DNA of 64,000 nt, taken from Methanolobus bombayensis (GTDB taxonomy: Archaea; Halobacteriota; Methanosarcinia; Methanosarcinales; Methanosarcinaceae). Position numbers and translations under genes: made by a program. Of this stretch, positions 24,448 through 34,501 are shown in pieces; within the stretch, counting starts at the first letter, position 1, and each line of letters starts with the position of its first letter. The stretch is taken from the NCBI RefSeq assembly GCF_017873415.1, contig NZ_JAGGKD010000001.1, forward strand, positions 62,001-126,000, read 5' to 3'. Below the pieces are notes generated by a model that did not search any database, had not been told where the DNA came from, and saw nothing but the letters and a program-made list of their open reading frames with translations.

Positions 24448-25128
24448 ATGAAATTTAAGGCCATTGTTATTGACATCGATGGAACTATTACTCATCATGA
24501 TCGCAAGCTCAGCCTGGAAGCTGCTTCAAAGCTGCGTACCCTTGATATGCCTGTTGTGATAGCTACAGGAAATGTGCTTTGCTATGCCAAAGCCGCCGCC
24601 AAACTTGTTGGTGTGTGTTGTAATATCATAGCAGAGAATGGTGGTGTCATAATTGATGGATTTGATAATGAGCCAATCGTATCCGATGTGATCCATGAAT
24701 GTGAGGAAGCCTTCGAGTTCTTATCCTCTGAGTTTGATATGGAAAAGCTTGATTCTGTTCACAGGAGAACCGAGATTGTTCTCAGGAGCAATTTCGATGT
24801 GGTAAAAGCCGGTGAAATACTGGAATCGCATTTCCCGAACGTTGAGATCATAGACACACATTTTGCTATACACATTAAGAGTAGAAAGATAAACAAAGGA
24901 ACAGGACTTTTGAAAATGGCCGAGTTGATGAGAATTGAAACATCGGATTTCGTTGCTATCGGTGATTCGGTAAATGATCTGGAAATGCTTCAGGAAGCTG
25001 GATTTGCAATTGCAGTTGGAAATGCCGATGATTTTCTGAAAGACATTGCTGACTATGTCAGCACAGAAACTTATGGCAATGGAACTGTGGAAGCAATAGA
25101 ATACCTGCAGTCCAAAGGTCTGATCTGA
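24448..25128 (+). CDS. Phosphoglycolate phosphatase (archaeal HAD type)
   Basis: 226 residues of the HAD superfamily subclass IIB (Cof-like/TA0175 type). Motif I is IDIDGTITHHD, motif II VVIATGN, motif III lysine in IKSRKINKGTG, and motif IV VAIGDSVNDLEML. This archaeal family is known as phosphoglycolate phosphatase, which salvages the 2-phosphoglycolate left by DNA-damage repair or side reactions. The start is ATG 24448, a few bases after a TTG that could also serve. It lies about 120 bases after radA. Confidence 0.9.
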   Translation: MKFKAIVIDIDGTITHHDRKLSLEAASKLRTLDMPVVIATGNVLCYAKAAAKLVGVCCNIIAENGGVIIDGFDNEPIVSDVIHECEEAFEFLSSEFDMEKLDSVHRRTEIVLRSNFDVVKAGEILESHFPNVEIIDTHFAIHIKSRKINKGTGLLKMAELMRIETSDFVAIGDSVNDLEMLQEAGFAIAVGNADDFLKDIADYVSTETYGNGTVEAIEYLQSKGLI

Positions 25129-25225
25129 AAATCCTGTAATCCGGAATTAAAAAAGGAGATGGAGCTGCAATAATTATTTCAGGCTATTTGCAGCTTATCT
25201 ATTGTTTGTATAATTACCTGTAAGA

Positions 25226-25510
25226 TTATATTTCGACAACTGGCTCAGGCTGCATTCCGCGAGCTATGTTCTTGTCAACAACGATATAGTCTTTGATAGC
25301 TCTGACTGATTCGAAAGGCAGCAGTATGTACTGTTCATCAGCCTTGTATTTTGAAGTATCAAGACTCATGTCCGGTTTAACTATCAGATCAATCAGGTCT
25401 CCTGTCTTGATATCCATAACTATATTGTATAGAATCCCAATTTCTGTTCCATCTGTTGCCATTACCTGCTTGCTAGATAGGTTTTTTGCAAAGACATTTG
25501 CCATTTTCAT
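25226..25510 (-). CDS. PRC-barrel domain protein
   Basis: A 94-residue PRC-barrel protein: SKQVMATDGTEIGILYNIVMD is the first strand-turn region, and LPFESVRAIKDYIVVD closes the barrel. Archaeal single-domain PRC-barrel proteins are linked to cell division (CdpB-type) or ribosome work; which type this is cannot be decided here. A GGGG precedes the start at either ATG 25510 or 25504. It lies downstream of cdc48 on the same strand? No: it is upstream in coordinate but downstream in transcription, separated by 42 bases from the cdc48 stop. Confidence 0.85.
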   Translation of the reverse strand: MKMANVFAKNLSSKQVMATDGTEIGILYNIVMDIKTGDLIDLIVKPDMSLDTSKYKADEQYILLPFESVRAIKDYIVVDKNIARGMQPEPVVEI

Positions 25511-25552
25511 TCGCCCCTTGATATAAATGTCACATTTAAATTTTTCATATAT

Positions 25553-27790
25553 TTATCTGTATCCTATATAAGAACTTGCTTCTTCTTTCCTGATGCCACC
25601 CTTGAATTGTGCCTGGATCTTCTCGTAGTAATCAACAAGATTTTCTGACAATGTTGGCCTGACTTTGTTGAGAGCACTTTTGAAATATTTCATGCTTACC
25701 TTTTCTACATCGAAATCCTCTCTAAGTGCCAGCATGACAGCTTCCCTGCACACTGCTTCGATATCTGCTCCCACGAATCCTTCTGTAATGGTTGCAAGAT
25801 CGTCAATGGTCACATCATCTCCCAGTGGTATATTCCTTGCGTGGATCTTGAATATCTCCTTCCTTCCTGCATAGGTGGATTGTCCTACAAGTACCATTCT
25901 GTCAAACCTTCCTGATCTAAGAAGGGCCGGATCAATTATATCCGGACGGTTTGTTGCGGCAACCACTACTATTTCCTTTAATGGCTCAAGACCATCTAGT
26001 TCTGTAAGAAGCTGGTTAACAATCCTTTCTGAGACCTTTGAATCTTCAGATGCTGCACTCCTCATTGGTGCAATGGAATCTATCTCGTCAAAGAATACAA
26101 TACAAGGCGCCACCTGTCTTGCTTTCTTGAAAGTTTCCCTTATTGCTTTCTCGGATTCTCCTACCCATTTGGAGAGCATTTGTGGTCCCTTTACACTGAT
26201 GAAGTTTGCATTTGATTCATTTGCCACTGCCTGTGCCATCAGTGTTTTTCCCGTTCCAGGAGGTCCGAAGAGTAAAACTCCTTTTGGAGGTTTGATGCCC
26301 ATGGTGACAAATCTTTCAGGTCTTGTAAGAGGCCATTCCACAGCTTCTTTGATCTCCTGTTTGGCTTTGTCGAGCCCTCCGATATCATCCCATTTAACAT
26401 CCGGGACCTCAACGAGGACTTCTCTCATTGCAGATGGTTCGATCTCTCTCAGTGCATTCTCAAAGTCATCTTTGCAGACTACAATACTTTCCAGTATTTC
26501 CTGTGGAATATCCTCTTCCTCAAGATTGATGTCAGGTAATGCTCTTCTTAATGAACGCATTGCAGCTTCCTGAACAAGAGCCAGAAGATCCGCTCCCACA
26601 AATGCCTGTGTATGCTTTGAAATATAATCCAGGAAATCTTCATCAATATCATCTGCAAGAGGTACGCCACGTGTGTGTATCTGCATTATTTCAAGACGGT
26701 CATCATTGTCAGGAACTCCTATCTCTATCTCCCTGTCAAATCTGCCGGGTCTTCTAAGTGCAGGATCTATTGCATCAACACGGTTTGTAGCTCCAATCAC
26801 AACGACCTGTCCTCTTTCTTCCAGGCCATCCATCATTGTAAGTAACTGAGCCACAACTCTGCGCTCAACTTCTCCTGTCACATTCTGTCTTTTAGGTGCG
26901 ATAGAGTCAATCTCATCAATGAATATTATGGAAGGTGCGTCATCTTCTGCTTCTTCGAATATCTTACGGATACGTTCTTCACTCTCTCCGTAGTACTTAC
27001 CCATGATCTCAGGACCGGCAATATAAAGGAAATTCGCTCTGGATTCATTTGCCACTGCTTTTGCAATTAATGTTTTTCCCGTGCCTGGAGGTCCGTAGAG
27101 GATAATTCCTTTTGGTGGATCTATATTAAGTCTCTGGAAAAGTTCAGGATGTTTAAGGGGGAGTTCTATCATTTCCCTGACACGCTGTATCTCTGATCCG
27201 AGTCCGCCTATATCTTCATAAGTGACTCCTCTTGTGGCACCGTCATAACCACGAACAGGTTTCTGGCGAAGTTCTATTTCAGTGAACTCTCCGATTATCA
27301 GTATTTCCTCTTTAGGTTCAGTTTCAACAGCAATAAGTGGAATGGCCTGTCCGCCACCCATCTGTGTGGTCATTGGCTGGGTCATTGAACTTATAATAGG
27401 GATGATGTCTCCTTCAACAAGAGGACGCTTCATGATATTACGTTTGATTATCTCACTGATATGGTCTCCGTACTCCATTGTGACGCCTTCCGGAGGTGCC
27501 AGAACGACTTTTGTAGCAGTTACAACTTCTACTTTTCTGATGGTAATCCTTTCTCCAATCCCTACGCCAGCGTTCTGCCTTATAAAACCGTCTATTCTGA
27601 CAATACCCTGTCCCCAGTCCTGCCTTTCAGCTCTCCATACCTTTGCTGCTGTTTTTCTCTTTCCCTCAATCTCAACGATATCTCCGGGAGAGAGTTGAAG
27701 GCTCAGGAGCGTAGTAGGGTCCAGACGTATTATTCCCCTTCCAAAATCATTAGGATGGGCTTTTTCAACTTTAATCTGTACTTCATCCAT
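25553..27790 (-). CDS. Cdc48/VAT-type AAA ATPase (p97/VCP family)
   Basis: About 745 residues: a CDC48 N-domain (residues 1-190), then two AAA modules. Each has Walker A GPPGTGKT and a Walker B ([10 protein letters not shown] in D1, [10 protein letters not shown] in D2) and arginine-finger regions ([26 protein letters not shown]). The protein is a hexameric unfoldase that hands substrates to the proteasome in archaea. The start ATG 27790 follows AGGGATG at nine bases. The promoter has ATTTATATC at 27835-27843. The 42-base gap to the PRC-barrel gene suggests separate or joint expression. Confidence 0.95.
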   Translation of the reverse strand: MDEVQIKVEKAHPNDFGRGIIRLDPTTLLSLQLSPGDIVEIEGKRKTAAKVWRAERQDWGQGIVRIDGFIRQNAGVGIGERITIRKVEVVTATKVVLAPPEGVTMEYGDHISEIIKRNIMKRPLVEGDIIPIISSMTQPMTTQMGGGQAIPLIAVETEPKEEILIIGEFTEIELRQKPVRGYDGATRGVTYEDIGGLGSEIQRVREMIELPLKHPELFQRLNIDPPKGIILYGPPGTGKTLIAKAVANESRANFLYIAGPEIMGKYYGESEERIRKIFEEAEDDAPSIIFIDEIDSIAPKRQNVTGEVERRVVAQLLTMMDGLEERGQVVVIGATNRVDAIDPALRRPGRFDREIEIGVPDNDDRLEIMQIHTRGVPLADDIDEDFLDYISKHTQAFVGADLLALVQEAAMRSLRRALPDINLEEEDIPQEILESIVVCKDDFENALREIEPSAMREVLVEVPDVKWDDIGGLDKAKQEIKEAVEWPLTRPERFVTMGIKPPKGVLLFGPPGTGKTLMAQAVANESNANFISVKGPQMLSKWVGESEKAIRETFKKARQVAPCIVFFDEIDSIAPMRSAASEDSKVSERIVNQLLTELDGLEPLKEIVVVAATNRPDIIDPALLRSGRFDRMVLVGQSTYAGRKEIFKIHARNIPLGDDVTIDDLATITEGFVGADIEAVCREAVMLALREDFDVEKVSMKYFKSALNKVRPTLSENLVDYYEKIQAQFKGGIRKEEASSYIGYR

Positions 27791-27834
27791 TGTATTCATC
27801 CCTATAATTACTTTGAACAATCTATGAGCTTGTG

Positions 27835-27843
27835 ATTTATATC
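27835..27843 (-). promoter_or_regulatory. TATA box of the cdc48-type gene
   Basis: GATATAAAT on the minus strand, about 45-50 bases before the ATG at 27790. The predicted start site is near 27811, giving a leader of about 20 bases with its Shine-Dalgarno. Confidence 0.5.
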
Positions 27844-28045
27844 TACCTATTTTATTCTAAAGAATAAATAAGATATGGTTTCCGTACTGACCCTGTTTCG
27901 GATTGAGAAAGTTTAAATATATGGCGTGTGTACATATCGCTGTAAGATTTGATACTATTCTGGATTCATTGACATTACGCTTTTATTGCGGTTTTTTTCA
28001 GTATGGTTTTCAGTCTTAACTTTGAATTAAAGGACGTGCATTATT

Positions 28046-28258
28046 TTGTTCGATAACAATGACAGAGAATCAACAGCTCCTGTTGATGTTGGAGAGACCT
28101 ACGAAGTAACAATTGAAGATATTGCAAGAGAAGGAGATGGCATTGCCAGGGTAGAAGGCTTTGTGATCTTTGTGCCTGATACTCAGGTCGGTGACACTGT
28201 AAATATAAAGATCACACGAGTATTGCGCAAATTCGGATTTGCAGAAAAGGAAGAATAA
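28046..28258 (+). CDS. TRAM-domain RNA-binding protein
   Basis: 70 residues that are one TRAM domain: VGETYEVTIEDIAREGDGIARVEG, shown by the pattern GETYEVTIEDI, GDGIARVEGFVIFVP, VGDTVNIKITRVLRKFGFAE. Small TRAM proteins of methanogens bind RNA and act as cold-shock-like chaperones. The start is TTG 28046 behind AAAGGACGTG. A TATA-like TTTAAATATAT lies at 27912-27922, so the leader is about 100 bases. A perfect hairpin terminator follows. Confidence 0.88.
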   Translation: MFDNNDRESTAPVDVGETYEVTIEDIAREGDGIARVEGFVIFVPDTQVGDTVNIKITRVLRKFGFAEKEE

Positions 28259-28265
28259 ACCTTTT

Positions 28266-28291
28266 AAGAATGGTTTTACCATTCTTCTTTA
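28266..28291 (+). terminator. Hairpin terminator of the TRAM gene
   Basis: AAGAATGGT (28266-28274), loop TTT, ACCATTCTT (28278-28286), nine perfect pairs, followed by a pyrimidine-rich CTTTACTTTTG. It begins eight bases after the TRAM stop. Confidence 0.72.
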
Positions 28292-28383
28292 CTTTTGTTC
28301 TATTTTAAGTATTTCTACGTTTTTATTTTATTCTCCAGATGTCAAAGGAAATCTATTTATCTATCGATATCCCATTTTTTTGT

Positions 28384-29034
28384 ATGGGGTTAAAAGCATT
28401 ATTTCTGAATTGTACTTTGAAACGTTCACCTGAAATCTCAAACACAAGAGCTCTTATTGATAAAGCTGTTAAGCTTTTTGAGGAACTTGATGTTGAAAGT
28501 GAGGTTGTCAGGGTTGCAGACTATAACGTTAAGTTTGGCGTATCTTCTGATGAAGGTGAAGGCGATGAATGGCCTTTAATATTGGAAAAGGTAAAAGCCA
28601 GCGACATTCTTGTCATAGGTTCTCCTATATGGATGGGTGTGCGTTCTTCTGTTGCACAGCTGGTTCTGGAGAGACTTGATGGGACCTATGCGGAAAGCGA
28701 TCCTGAAACAGGCCAGTTCCCTTTATACGGAAAAGTGGCTGGTGTAGTTATAACCGGTAATGAGGATGGAGCTCATGATGTTGCAGCCAATACGTTATTC
28801 AATCTTACGCATTTAGGGTGCACAGTTCCTCCCAATGTTGACTCTTATTGGGTAGGCGATGCAGGCCCGGGTCCAAGCTACATTGCTGCCGGAGGAGAGA
28901 GGCATCTCTATACCAACAAGACTGTAAGGTATATGGTTAACAACCTTGCATTCTTTGCAAAATTGCTGAAGGAAAATCCGATTCCCACAAATATAAATCA
29001 GCTCTATGAGGATGCACTGAAAGAAAGCAAATGA
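28384..29034 (+). CDS. Flavodoxin/NADPH-dependent FMN reductase-like protein
   Basis: About 216 residues with a flavodoxin-like fold. LFLNCTLKRSPEISNT is the phosphate loop of the NADPH-FMN reductase family, VIGSPIWMGVRSSVAQLVLERLDGT the second FMN-contact region (GSPIWMG), and AGVVITGNEDGAHDVAANTLF the third. Methanogens use such proteins as quinone reductases or electron carriers. The start is ATG 28384; the longer reading from 28339 adds 15 hydrophobic residues not typical of the family. No Shine-Dalgarno is visible, so leaderless translation is possible. Confidence 0.8.
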   Translation: MGLKALFLNCTLKRSPEISNTRALIDKAVKLFEELDVESEVVRVADYNVKFGVSSDEGEGDEWPLILEKVKASDILVIGSPIWMGVRSSVAQLVLERLDGTYAESDPETGQFPLYGKVAGVVITGNEDGAHDVAANTLFNLTHLGCTVPPNVDSYWVGDAGPGPSYIAAGGERHLYTNKTVRYMVNNLAFFAKLLKENPIPTNINQLYEDALKESK

Positions 29035-29141
29035 TGAATAGAACTTTTTATTATATTGGCATTATTTAACATTTCAACAGTTATATATAATCACAAAACA
29101 AATACGATGTATTGGTAAAGGGGTTAAAGGGAGGTGAAACT

Positions 29142-29345
29142 TTGCCACAAATGAATAGTCTTGACTGGATAGCCATGATACTGGTCATAATAGGAGGTCT
29201 GAACTGGGGTTTGTTTGGTATCTCTTCTAATCTGAATCTGGTAGATATGATCTTCGGATACAGTATCATAGCCAGAATTGTTTATATTCTGGTTGGTCTG
29301 TCTGCATTGTATATGATTTATTTTGCAGTTCAAAATAAAGAATAA
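29142..29345 (+). CDS. DUF378 small membrane protein
   Basis: A 67-residue protein with two membrane helices. SLDWIAMILVIIGGLNWGLFG and the second helix starting at ARIVYILVGLSALYMIY identify DUF378. Function is unknown. The start is TTG 29142, which follows a full GGAGGTGA at 29130-29137. Two upstream in-frame codons would need a weaker site. It stands alone between a flavodoxin-like gene and the convergent purL. Confidence 0.85.
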   Translation: MPQMNSLDWIAMILVIIGGLNWGLFGISSNLNLVDMIFGYSIIARIVYILVGLSALYMIYFAVQNKE

Positions 29346-29401
29346 GTTGTAATTACAATGTATATCGAAAAGTAGTATTTATAAAAAGTATATGATGATG
29401 G

Positions 29402-31549
29402 TTATTCCATCATCAATTTCATGAGGCTTTCTCTTGCCTCTTTTATTTCTTCAAGAGTTAATTCTGTTTTTGACTCTCCTATCCGGATTCTCAGGCTGCT
29501 TCCGCCAGTAGTTCCTATAACTGTGTATGGCACTTCTGCAAGCATTTCCTTCACAGCATCCGGTTCAGAAGTCGCTATGAGTGCTCTTGCGTATGATTCA
29601 GAGAACAGGATATCATCAGCTCTAAAACCTTCTGCTACATTGCTGAGATCAACTTCAGCACCTGTGTTCTCACACATTTCTGCTAATGCAACTGCAATTC
29701 CTCCCATTGATACGTCATGCGATGCGGTAATCTTCCCACTCTCCGCAAGGTTAATTATTGCATCAATAATGGTGGTTACATTTTCAGGAACTTGTGGTGC
29801 CTTACCATACTTTTCTTTTCCTATGATGTTATAGTATTCAGAGCCTCCAAGTTCATCGGATGTTGCTCCTATCAGAATTATTGTGTCACCTTCATTTGAG
29901 AATACGCCTGCAGGTGCTTTAGTTACATCCCTGATGTAACCTGCAAGACCGATAGATGGTGTTGGGACGATTGCGGTATTAAATTCACCACTTTCATTGT
30001 ACAGGGAAACATTTCCTCCGACAACAGGTATTGACAGGTCTCTTGCAGCATCTCCAAGTCCCAGAATTGCGTGCTTGAACTGCCAGTATATGTCAGGTCT
30101 TTCAGGGTTTCCGAAGTTCAGGCAATCTACAATTGCCAACCCGCGCGCACCTTTTACCGCAAGGTTCATTGCATTCTCAACAACTGTTCCTTTACCGCCT
30201 GCATAGGGGTCAAGTAATGTGTGTCTTGGATTGCATCCGCATGAAAGTGCTATTCCTTCATTTCCATCGATTCTTAATATGCCTGCATCATCACCTGGTT
30301 TTGTAACAGTTCTGACCTGTACTTCATGGTCGTACTGCCTGTAGATCCATCTCTTTGATGCTACATTGTGTGATGATAATACATCGTGAATTGCTTTTTT
30401 GAGATTTACAGGAAGTTCTGGTTTTTCTCCGATGTCACGCTCTTCAGGAGCACTTGACGGACGCTCAAAGGTTGGCGCGCCTTCAGTGAGAAGTTTGACC
30501 GGAATATCTGCTGCAATCTCTCCCTTGAATTCAACAGTATAATTAAGTTCCTTTGTGAGCTCTCCGATCATACTTCCGTTAAGATCGTATTTCTTTGCTA
30601 TCTCAAGTACTGCATCAACATTCTCAGGTTCAACTTCAAGGAGCATACGTTCCTGTGATTCTGCAATGAGTATCTCGTATGGTGTCATACCGGTTTCACG
30701 AAGGATGACATTGTCAGCGATGATCTTCATTCCGAGTTCGCCCTTGGATGCCATTTCTGAACTTGCACCTGCAAGTCCTGCTGCACCAAGATCTCTGCAT
30801 GATTTCACGTATCCTTTTCCGATTGCTTCAAGGGTTGCTTCGATAAGGAGTTTCTCTGTGAACGGGTCACCGATCTGAATACTTGGCCTGTCCTCTGCTT
30901 CAGAATCTTCTGAAAGGTCCCTTGATGCGAATGATGCCCCGCCAAGCCCGTCTCTTCCGGTGGTCGATCCCATAAGAATAAGTTTGTTACCTGCTTTCTG
31001 AGCGCATGCGGTCACAACATCTTTTTCGCGTGCAAGACCTACTGCAACCACGTTCACAAGAGGGTTCCCACTGTACGTTCTGTCAAAGAAAGCTTCTCCG
31101 CGTACAACAGGCACACCGATACAGTTTCCGTATCCTGCAATTCCCTCTATGATATGCTCAAAGAGATAGAGGTTCTTGGGGTTGTCAAGAGGTCCGAAAT
31201 AAAGCGGGTCCATAAGTGCTATTGGCCTTGCTCCCATGGAAATAATATCACGCACAATACCACCGACCCCGGTGGCTGCGCCATTGTATGGATCAACGTA
31301 TGATGGGTGGTTGTGGCTCTCCATTCCTATTGCAAGAACCCATCCGTCTCCAAAACCGATAATCGCTGCATCGTCACCAGGTCCGATTATGACCTTGTCT
31401 CCGGTAGTTGTAAAGGTTTTGAGCAGTGGTGCGCTTGAGCGGTATGAGCAGTGCTCACTCCACAGATTAAGGAAGCATCCCTGTTCTACGAGATTAGGTT
31501 CTCTTCCCATTTTCTCTGTTATGATCTTTAAGTCATCTTCAGGTAACAT
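29402..31549 (-). CDS. purL: Phosphoribosylformylglycinamidine synthase subunit PurL
   Basis: 715 residues, the size of the small-type PurL that works with PurQ and PurS. Motifs include EHCSYRSS near the start, [35 protein letters not shown] and [11 protein letters not shown], which are the ATP/FGAR-binding signatures. It converts FGAR to FGAM using ammonia from PurQ. The gene is on its own with the stop convergent to DUF378. The start ATG 31549 has no strong Shine-Dalgarno in the ten bases before. Confidence 0.97.
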   Translation of the reverse strand: MLPEDDLKIITEKMGREPNLVEQGCFLNLWSEHCSYRSSAPLLKTFTTTGDKVIIGPGDDAAIIGFGDGWVLAIGMESHNHPSYVDPYNGAATGVGGIVRDIISMGARPIALMDPLYFGPLDNPKNLYLFEHIIEGIAGYGNCIGVPVVRGEAFFDRTYSGNPLVNVVAVGLAREKDVVTACAQKAGNKLILMGSTTGRDGLGGASFASRDLSEDSEAEDRPSIQIGDPFTEKLLIEATLEAIGKGYVKSCRDLGAAGLAGASSEMASKGELGMKIIADNVILRETGMTPYEILIAESQERMLLEVEPENVDAVLEIAKKYDLNGSMIGELTKELNYTVEFKGEIAADIPVKLLTEGAPTFERPSSAPEERDIGEKPELPVNLKKAIHDVLSSHNVASKRWIYRQYDHEVQVRTVTKPGDDAGILRIDGNEGIALSCGCNPRHTLLDPYAGGKGTVVENAMNLAVKGARGLAIVDCLNFGNPERPDIYWQFKHAILGLGDAARDLSIPVVGGNVSLYNESGEFNTAIVPTPSIGLAGYIRDVTKAPAGVFSNEGDTIILIGATSDELGGSEYYNIIGKEKYGKAPQVPENVTTIIDAIINLAESGKITASHDVSMGGIAVALAEMCENTGAEVDLSNVAEGFRADDILFSESYARALIATSEPDAVKEMLAEVPYTVIGTTGGSSLRIRIGESKTELTLEEIKEARESLMKLMME

Positions 31550-31681
31550 TCATGTTCCTCGGTAATTGAGTATTATTATAATATGATGATTCTATCAGGG
31601 CTTTAAAGAACCCGGAATGTAATAAACATTTCTTTGAACAGGTTTTAACATCTGTTTCTCTCTGTGTCCCTGATAAGCAAT

Positions 31682-32047
31682 TTATCTTCCTTGGCAGCGA
31701 TTCTCAAAATCAAAAATATCGCCTTTCTCTATTCTCAGTTTTTCGGATTTACCGTGGGATGTTTCTATGATGTATTTCACCTTTTTTGAGCAGGAGCAGG
31801 TTCCTATCCATGCCTTCATACTGGATACTTTTATGACCTTTTTCTCATCATCAAGGAAAATAACATCTATTGGATAATTGACAAATAGCATATGCAACGA
31901 AACTCTCTGGCTTTTTTTCATGACAAATACCAGTGCATAGTTGTCTGGTATTCTCCTGCTGAACATGAGCCCCCTGACCTGCTTTATCATACTACAGGCA
32001 AAATCAACGTCCGTTGCGACCTCTTTACCATTAGATTTTAATATCAT
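31682..32047 (-). CDS. DUF192 family protein
   Basis: 121 residues: a core of RGLMFSRRIPDNYALVFV, LHMLFVNYPIDVIFLDDEKKVIKV, and KYIIETSHGKSEKLRIEKGD, which define DUF192. The family has a beta-barrel fold and no proved role. A CSC motif (residues about 83-85) is additional. It has no signal peptide, in contrast with many bacterial members. Divergent from aIF1. Confidence 0.85.
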   Translation of the reverse strand: MILKSNGKEVATDVDFACSMIKQVRGLMFSRRIPDNYALVFVMKKSQRVSLHMLFVNYPIDVIFLDDEKKVIKVSSMKAWIGTCSCSKKVKYIIETSHGKSEKLRIEKGDIFDFENRCQGR

Positions 32048-32132
32048 CGAAGTTTTACTCTATTCATCTATTTTAATTAAATGCATATGGAGTGTTTAAA
32101 ATAGATAATAATGTCGGAGGAAATACCACAAG

Positions 32133-32441
32133 ATGAGTTCTGAAATGTGTTCGGTCTGTGGCTTGCCAAAAGAGCTTTGTATATGCGAAGAAGTGGCAAA
32201 AGAACAGCAAAGAATAACGGTAAAAGTAAACAGAAGAAGATACGGTAAAGAAGTAACAGTTGTAGAGGGTTTCGATGCCCATGAGATTGATCTTCACGAA
32301 CTTTCAACCTATCTTAAGTCTAAATTTGCATGCGGTGGAACAGTAAAAGGCAGTTCTGTAGAATTGCAGGGTAATCACCTGAACCGTATGAAAGATGTCC
32401 TTATTCAAAAGGGATTTTCTCCAGATCAGATAAAGGATTAA
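32133..32441 (+). CDS. Translation initiation factor aIF1 (SUI1 family)
   Basis: 102 residues with an N-terminal zinc knuckle ([13 protein letters not shown]) and a SUI1 domain ([46 protein letters not shown]). It monitors start-codon choice on the small ribosomal subunit. A terminator hairpin follows at 32454. The start ATG 32133 follows GGAGG at about 32116-32120 with a longer gap than usual. Confidence 0.95.
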   Translation: MSSEMCSVCGLPKELCICEEVAKEQQRITVKVNRRRYGKEVTVVEGFDAHEIDLHELSTYLKSKFACGGTVKGSSVELQGNHLNRMKDVLIQKGFSPDQIKD

Positions 32442-32453
32442 TATTATTCTTGC

Positions 32454-32480
32454 ATGTGTGGCTCTTCCACACATATTTTT
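32454..32480 (+). terminator. Hairpin terminator after aIF1
   Basis: ATGTGTGG (32454-32461), loop CTCTT, CCACACAT (32467-32474), then ATTTTT. Eight perfect pairs and a T-run, eleven bases after the stop codon. Confidence 0.75.
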
Positions 32481-32565
32481 CCAGCATATGTATTAATTTT
32501 ATTCTTTAGCATACTTGCTGAAGGATATTTATTTATTGAAGTCTTATCTTCTTATTATAGATACT

Positions 32566-33723
32566 ATGAAAAGGATCTATATGGACCACAGTGCAACCAC
32601 TCCTGTTGACCCCTTGGTTGTGGATGCAATGTTACCCTTTTTTTCAGAGACCTTTGGAAATGCTTCAAGTCTGCATTCATTTGGAACTGAGTCTGCAGAA
32701 GCCCTTTCCAGGGCACGCAAACAGGTTGCAGATACCATAGGAGCTCTTCCGGAAGAGATTTTTTTCACATCCGGAGGTACTGAATCAGATAATCTTGCAA
32801 TAAGGGGTGTGGTTCCATTCAATGCCGGAAAAAAGCATATGATAACTTCAGTGATCGAACATCCGGCAGTTCTCAATACCTGCGCTTTTCTTGAAGAACT
32901 GGGGCATGAAGTGACCTATGTTCCTGTGGATACGGATGGCGTGGTTGATGTTGATGAACTTGAGAAATCTGTCAGAGAAAATACTGTTCTTATATCTGTA
33001 ATGCATGCCAATAACGAAGTTGGCACTATCCAGCCACTTGAGATAATTTCAGATATTGCAAAGGAACACAACATTTACTTCCACACAGATGCCGTTCAGA
33101 GTGTGGGGAAGATTCCTGTTAATGTTAATGATCTTGGTGTTGATATGCTTTCTATTTCCTCTCACAAGATACATGGTCCAAAGGGTGTTGGAGCCCTTTA
33201 TGTACGCAAGGGAACAACTATAAGTCCTATAGTGTTTGGGGGAAACCATGAAAAAGGTATACGTTCCGGGACAGAGAATGTTTCCGGTATTGTAGGTTTT
33301 GGAAAAGCATTGGAACTTGCATCTGAACGTCTGGAAGAGGATTCTTTACACATGACTAGGATGCGTGATTCCCTTATCAGCAGTGTATTCGATACAATTT
33401 CCGATGTCCGTTTGAACGGGCATCCTTCACTTCGTCTTCCAAATAATGTTAATATAAGTTTCAAATACGTAGAAGGGGAATCCATGCTCATGATGCTGGA
33501 TATGCAGGGAGTTGCAGTATCAACTGGCTCAGCATGTTCTTCTAAATCACTGAATGCTTCTCATGTACTCAGTGCCCTTAAAATAGAAGATGATTTCATA
33601 CATGGTTCACTTAGGATCAGTCTTGGCAGAGAAAATACAATGGATGATATTGATCATGTGGTGAATGCCCTGCTGGAAACGATTGCTAAATTAAGAGCAA
33701 TGTCTCCGCTTGCTGACAAATAA
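32566..33723 (+). CDS. iscS: Cysteine desulfurase (NifS/IscS type)
   Basis: About 385 residues. MDHSATTPVDP starts the fold; TESDNLAIRG and HANNEVGTIQP follow; the PLP lysine is in SISSHKIHGPKGVG; the catalytic cysteine is in the mobile loop STGSACSSKSL. It takes sulfur from cysteine and passes it to a scaffold. The gene is ten bases before iscU. The start ATG 32566 is family-consistent; the 17 codons before it are hydrophobic and lack a Shine-Dalgarno. Confidence 0.95.
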   Translation: MKRIYMDHSATTPVDPLVVDAMLPFFSETFGNASSLHSFGTESAEALSRARKQVADTIGALPEEIFFTSGGTESDNLAIRGVVPFNAGKKHMITSVIEHPAVLNTCAFLEELGHEVTYVPVDTDGVVDVDELEKSVRENTVLISVMHANNEVGTIQPLEIISDIAKEHNIYFHTDAVQSVGKIPVNVNDLGVDMLSISSHKIHGPKGVGALYVRKGTTISPIVFGGNHEKGIRSGTENVSGIVGFGKALELASERLEEDSLHMTRMRDSLISSVFDTISDVRLNGHPSLRLPNNVNISFKYVEGESMLMMLDMQGVAVSTGSACSSKSLNASHVLSALKIEDDFIHGSLRISLGRENTMDDIDHVVNALLETIAKLRAMSPLADK

Positions 33724-33733
33724 TTAAGGAGGA

Positions 33734-34108
33734 GTGGTTCTGTATTCTAAAAAAGTAATAGAGGAGTTCAGCAGTCCTGCAAATGTCGGGTTTATTGAAG
33801 ATGCCGATGGTGTAGGTGAAATTGGAAGTACGGTGGATGGGGATATAATAAATATATCCATAAAGGTAAAGGACAATATACTTGAAGATGTAAAATTCAA
33901 AACCTTCGGTTGCGTGGTTGCAATTTCAACATCAAGTGCGGTTTCAAGACTTGCAAAAGGAAAAAGAGTGGATGAAGCCATGGCACTTACCAATGAAGAT
34001 GTTATAAATTATCTTGATGGCCTTCCCGAAGGAAAGGACAGATGTTCGGGATTTGCCCTGGATGCACTTAAAATGGCAATTGAAGATTATATTAATAAAA
34101 ATAAGTAA
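33734..34108 (+). CDS. iscU: IscU/NifU-type iron-sulfur scaffold lacking the first ligand cysteine
   Basis: 124 residues of the IscU fold. In the usual protein three cysteines hold the cluster. Here the first motif (normally V-C-G-D) reads TVDGD, so Asp35 takes the place of the cysteine, while Cys60 (FGC) and Cys104 (DRCS) are kept and the usual HCS histidine is Arg103. Substitution by aspartate has been discussed for archaeal IscU2-type proteins, which I recall but cannot check here. The start is GTG 33734, which almost touches AAGGAGG (33726-33732); an unusual CTG at 33740 is ideally spaced and might be used. It is ten bases after iscS. Confidence 0.88.
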   Translation: MVLYSKKVIEEFSSPANVGFIEDADGVGEIGSTVDGDIINISIKVKDNILEDVKFKTFGCVVAISTSSAVSRLAKGKRVDEAMALTNEDVINYLDGLPEGKDRCSGFALDALKMAIEDYINKNK

Positions 34109-34132
34109 CAAAAAAGAAAAAGGTGACTTTCT

Positions 34133-34501
34133 GTGAAAACAACATGTGAGATCATGGTTCAGCGTGTATTGCCTGCCATACGTGCAGAACTTGCAAGGTG
34201 TATGATATGGGAGCATGGCAAGAACCAGCAGGAAGTTGCAGAGATCCTTGAACTCTCCAGGGCTGCAGTGTCTCAGTATCTTAACGATAAAAGAGGTGCT
34301 GAAGTAGATTTTTCCGTAGAGGCCCAGGAGGAGATACAGAGATTTGCAGCGAGATTAATTGAGGGTATGGGTTCCCGGGAACAGGTTGCAGGTATGTGTA
34401 ACGTGTGTAAATTCGTTCAGCGTTCCGGGTGGCTGAACAAAAATGAACCTGATGCCGGATACTGTATTCTTTGCGGAGATAGCGAAATCATTGAGTCCTA
34501 G
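34133..34501 (+). CDS. HTH regulator with C-terminal Cys4 site, in the iscSU operon
   Basis: 122 residues. A phage-type HTH spans about residues 30-52 (QQEVAEILELSRAAVSQYL). The C-terminal half has Cys89-x2-Cys92 and Cys111-x2-Cys114 (MCNVC and CILC), a site for zinc or an iron-sulfur cluster. The start is GTG 34133 with GGTGA six bases before. It is 24 bases after iscU and overlaps nreA. Such a protein in this position would be a candidate sensor of iron-sulfur status, with a role like that of IscR in bacteria but another fold. This is inference from context and cysteines. Confidence 0.82.
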   Translation: MKTTCEIMVQRVLPAIRAELARCMIWEHGKNQQEVAEILELSRAAVSQYLNDKRGAEVDFSVEAQEEIQRFAARLIEGMGSREQVAGMCNVCKFVQRSGWLNKNEPDAGYCILCGDSEIIES

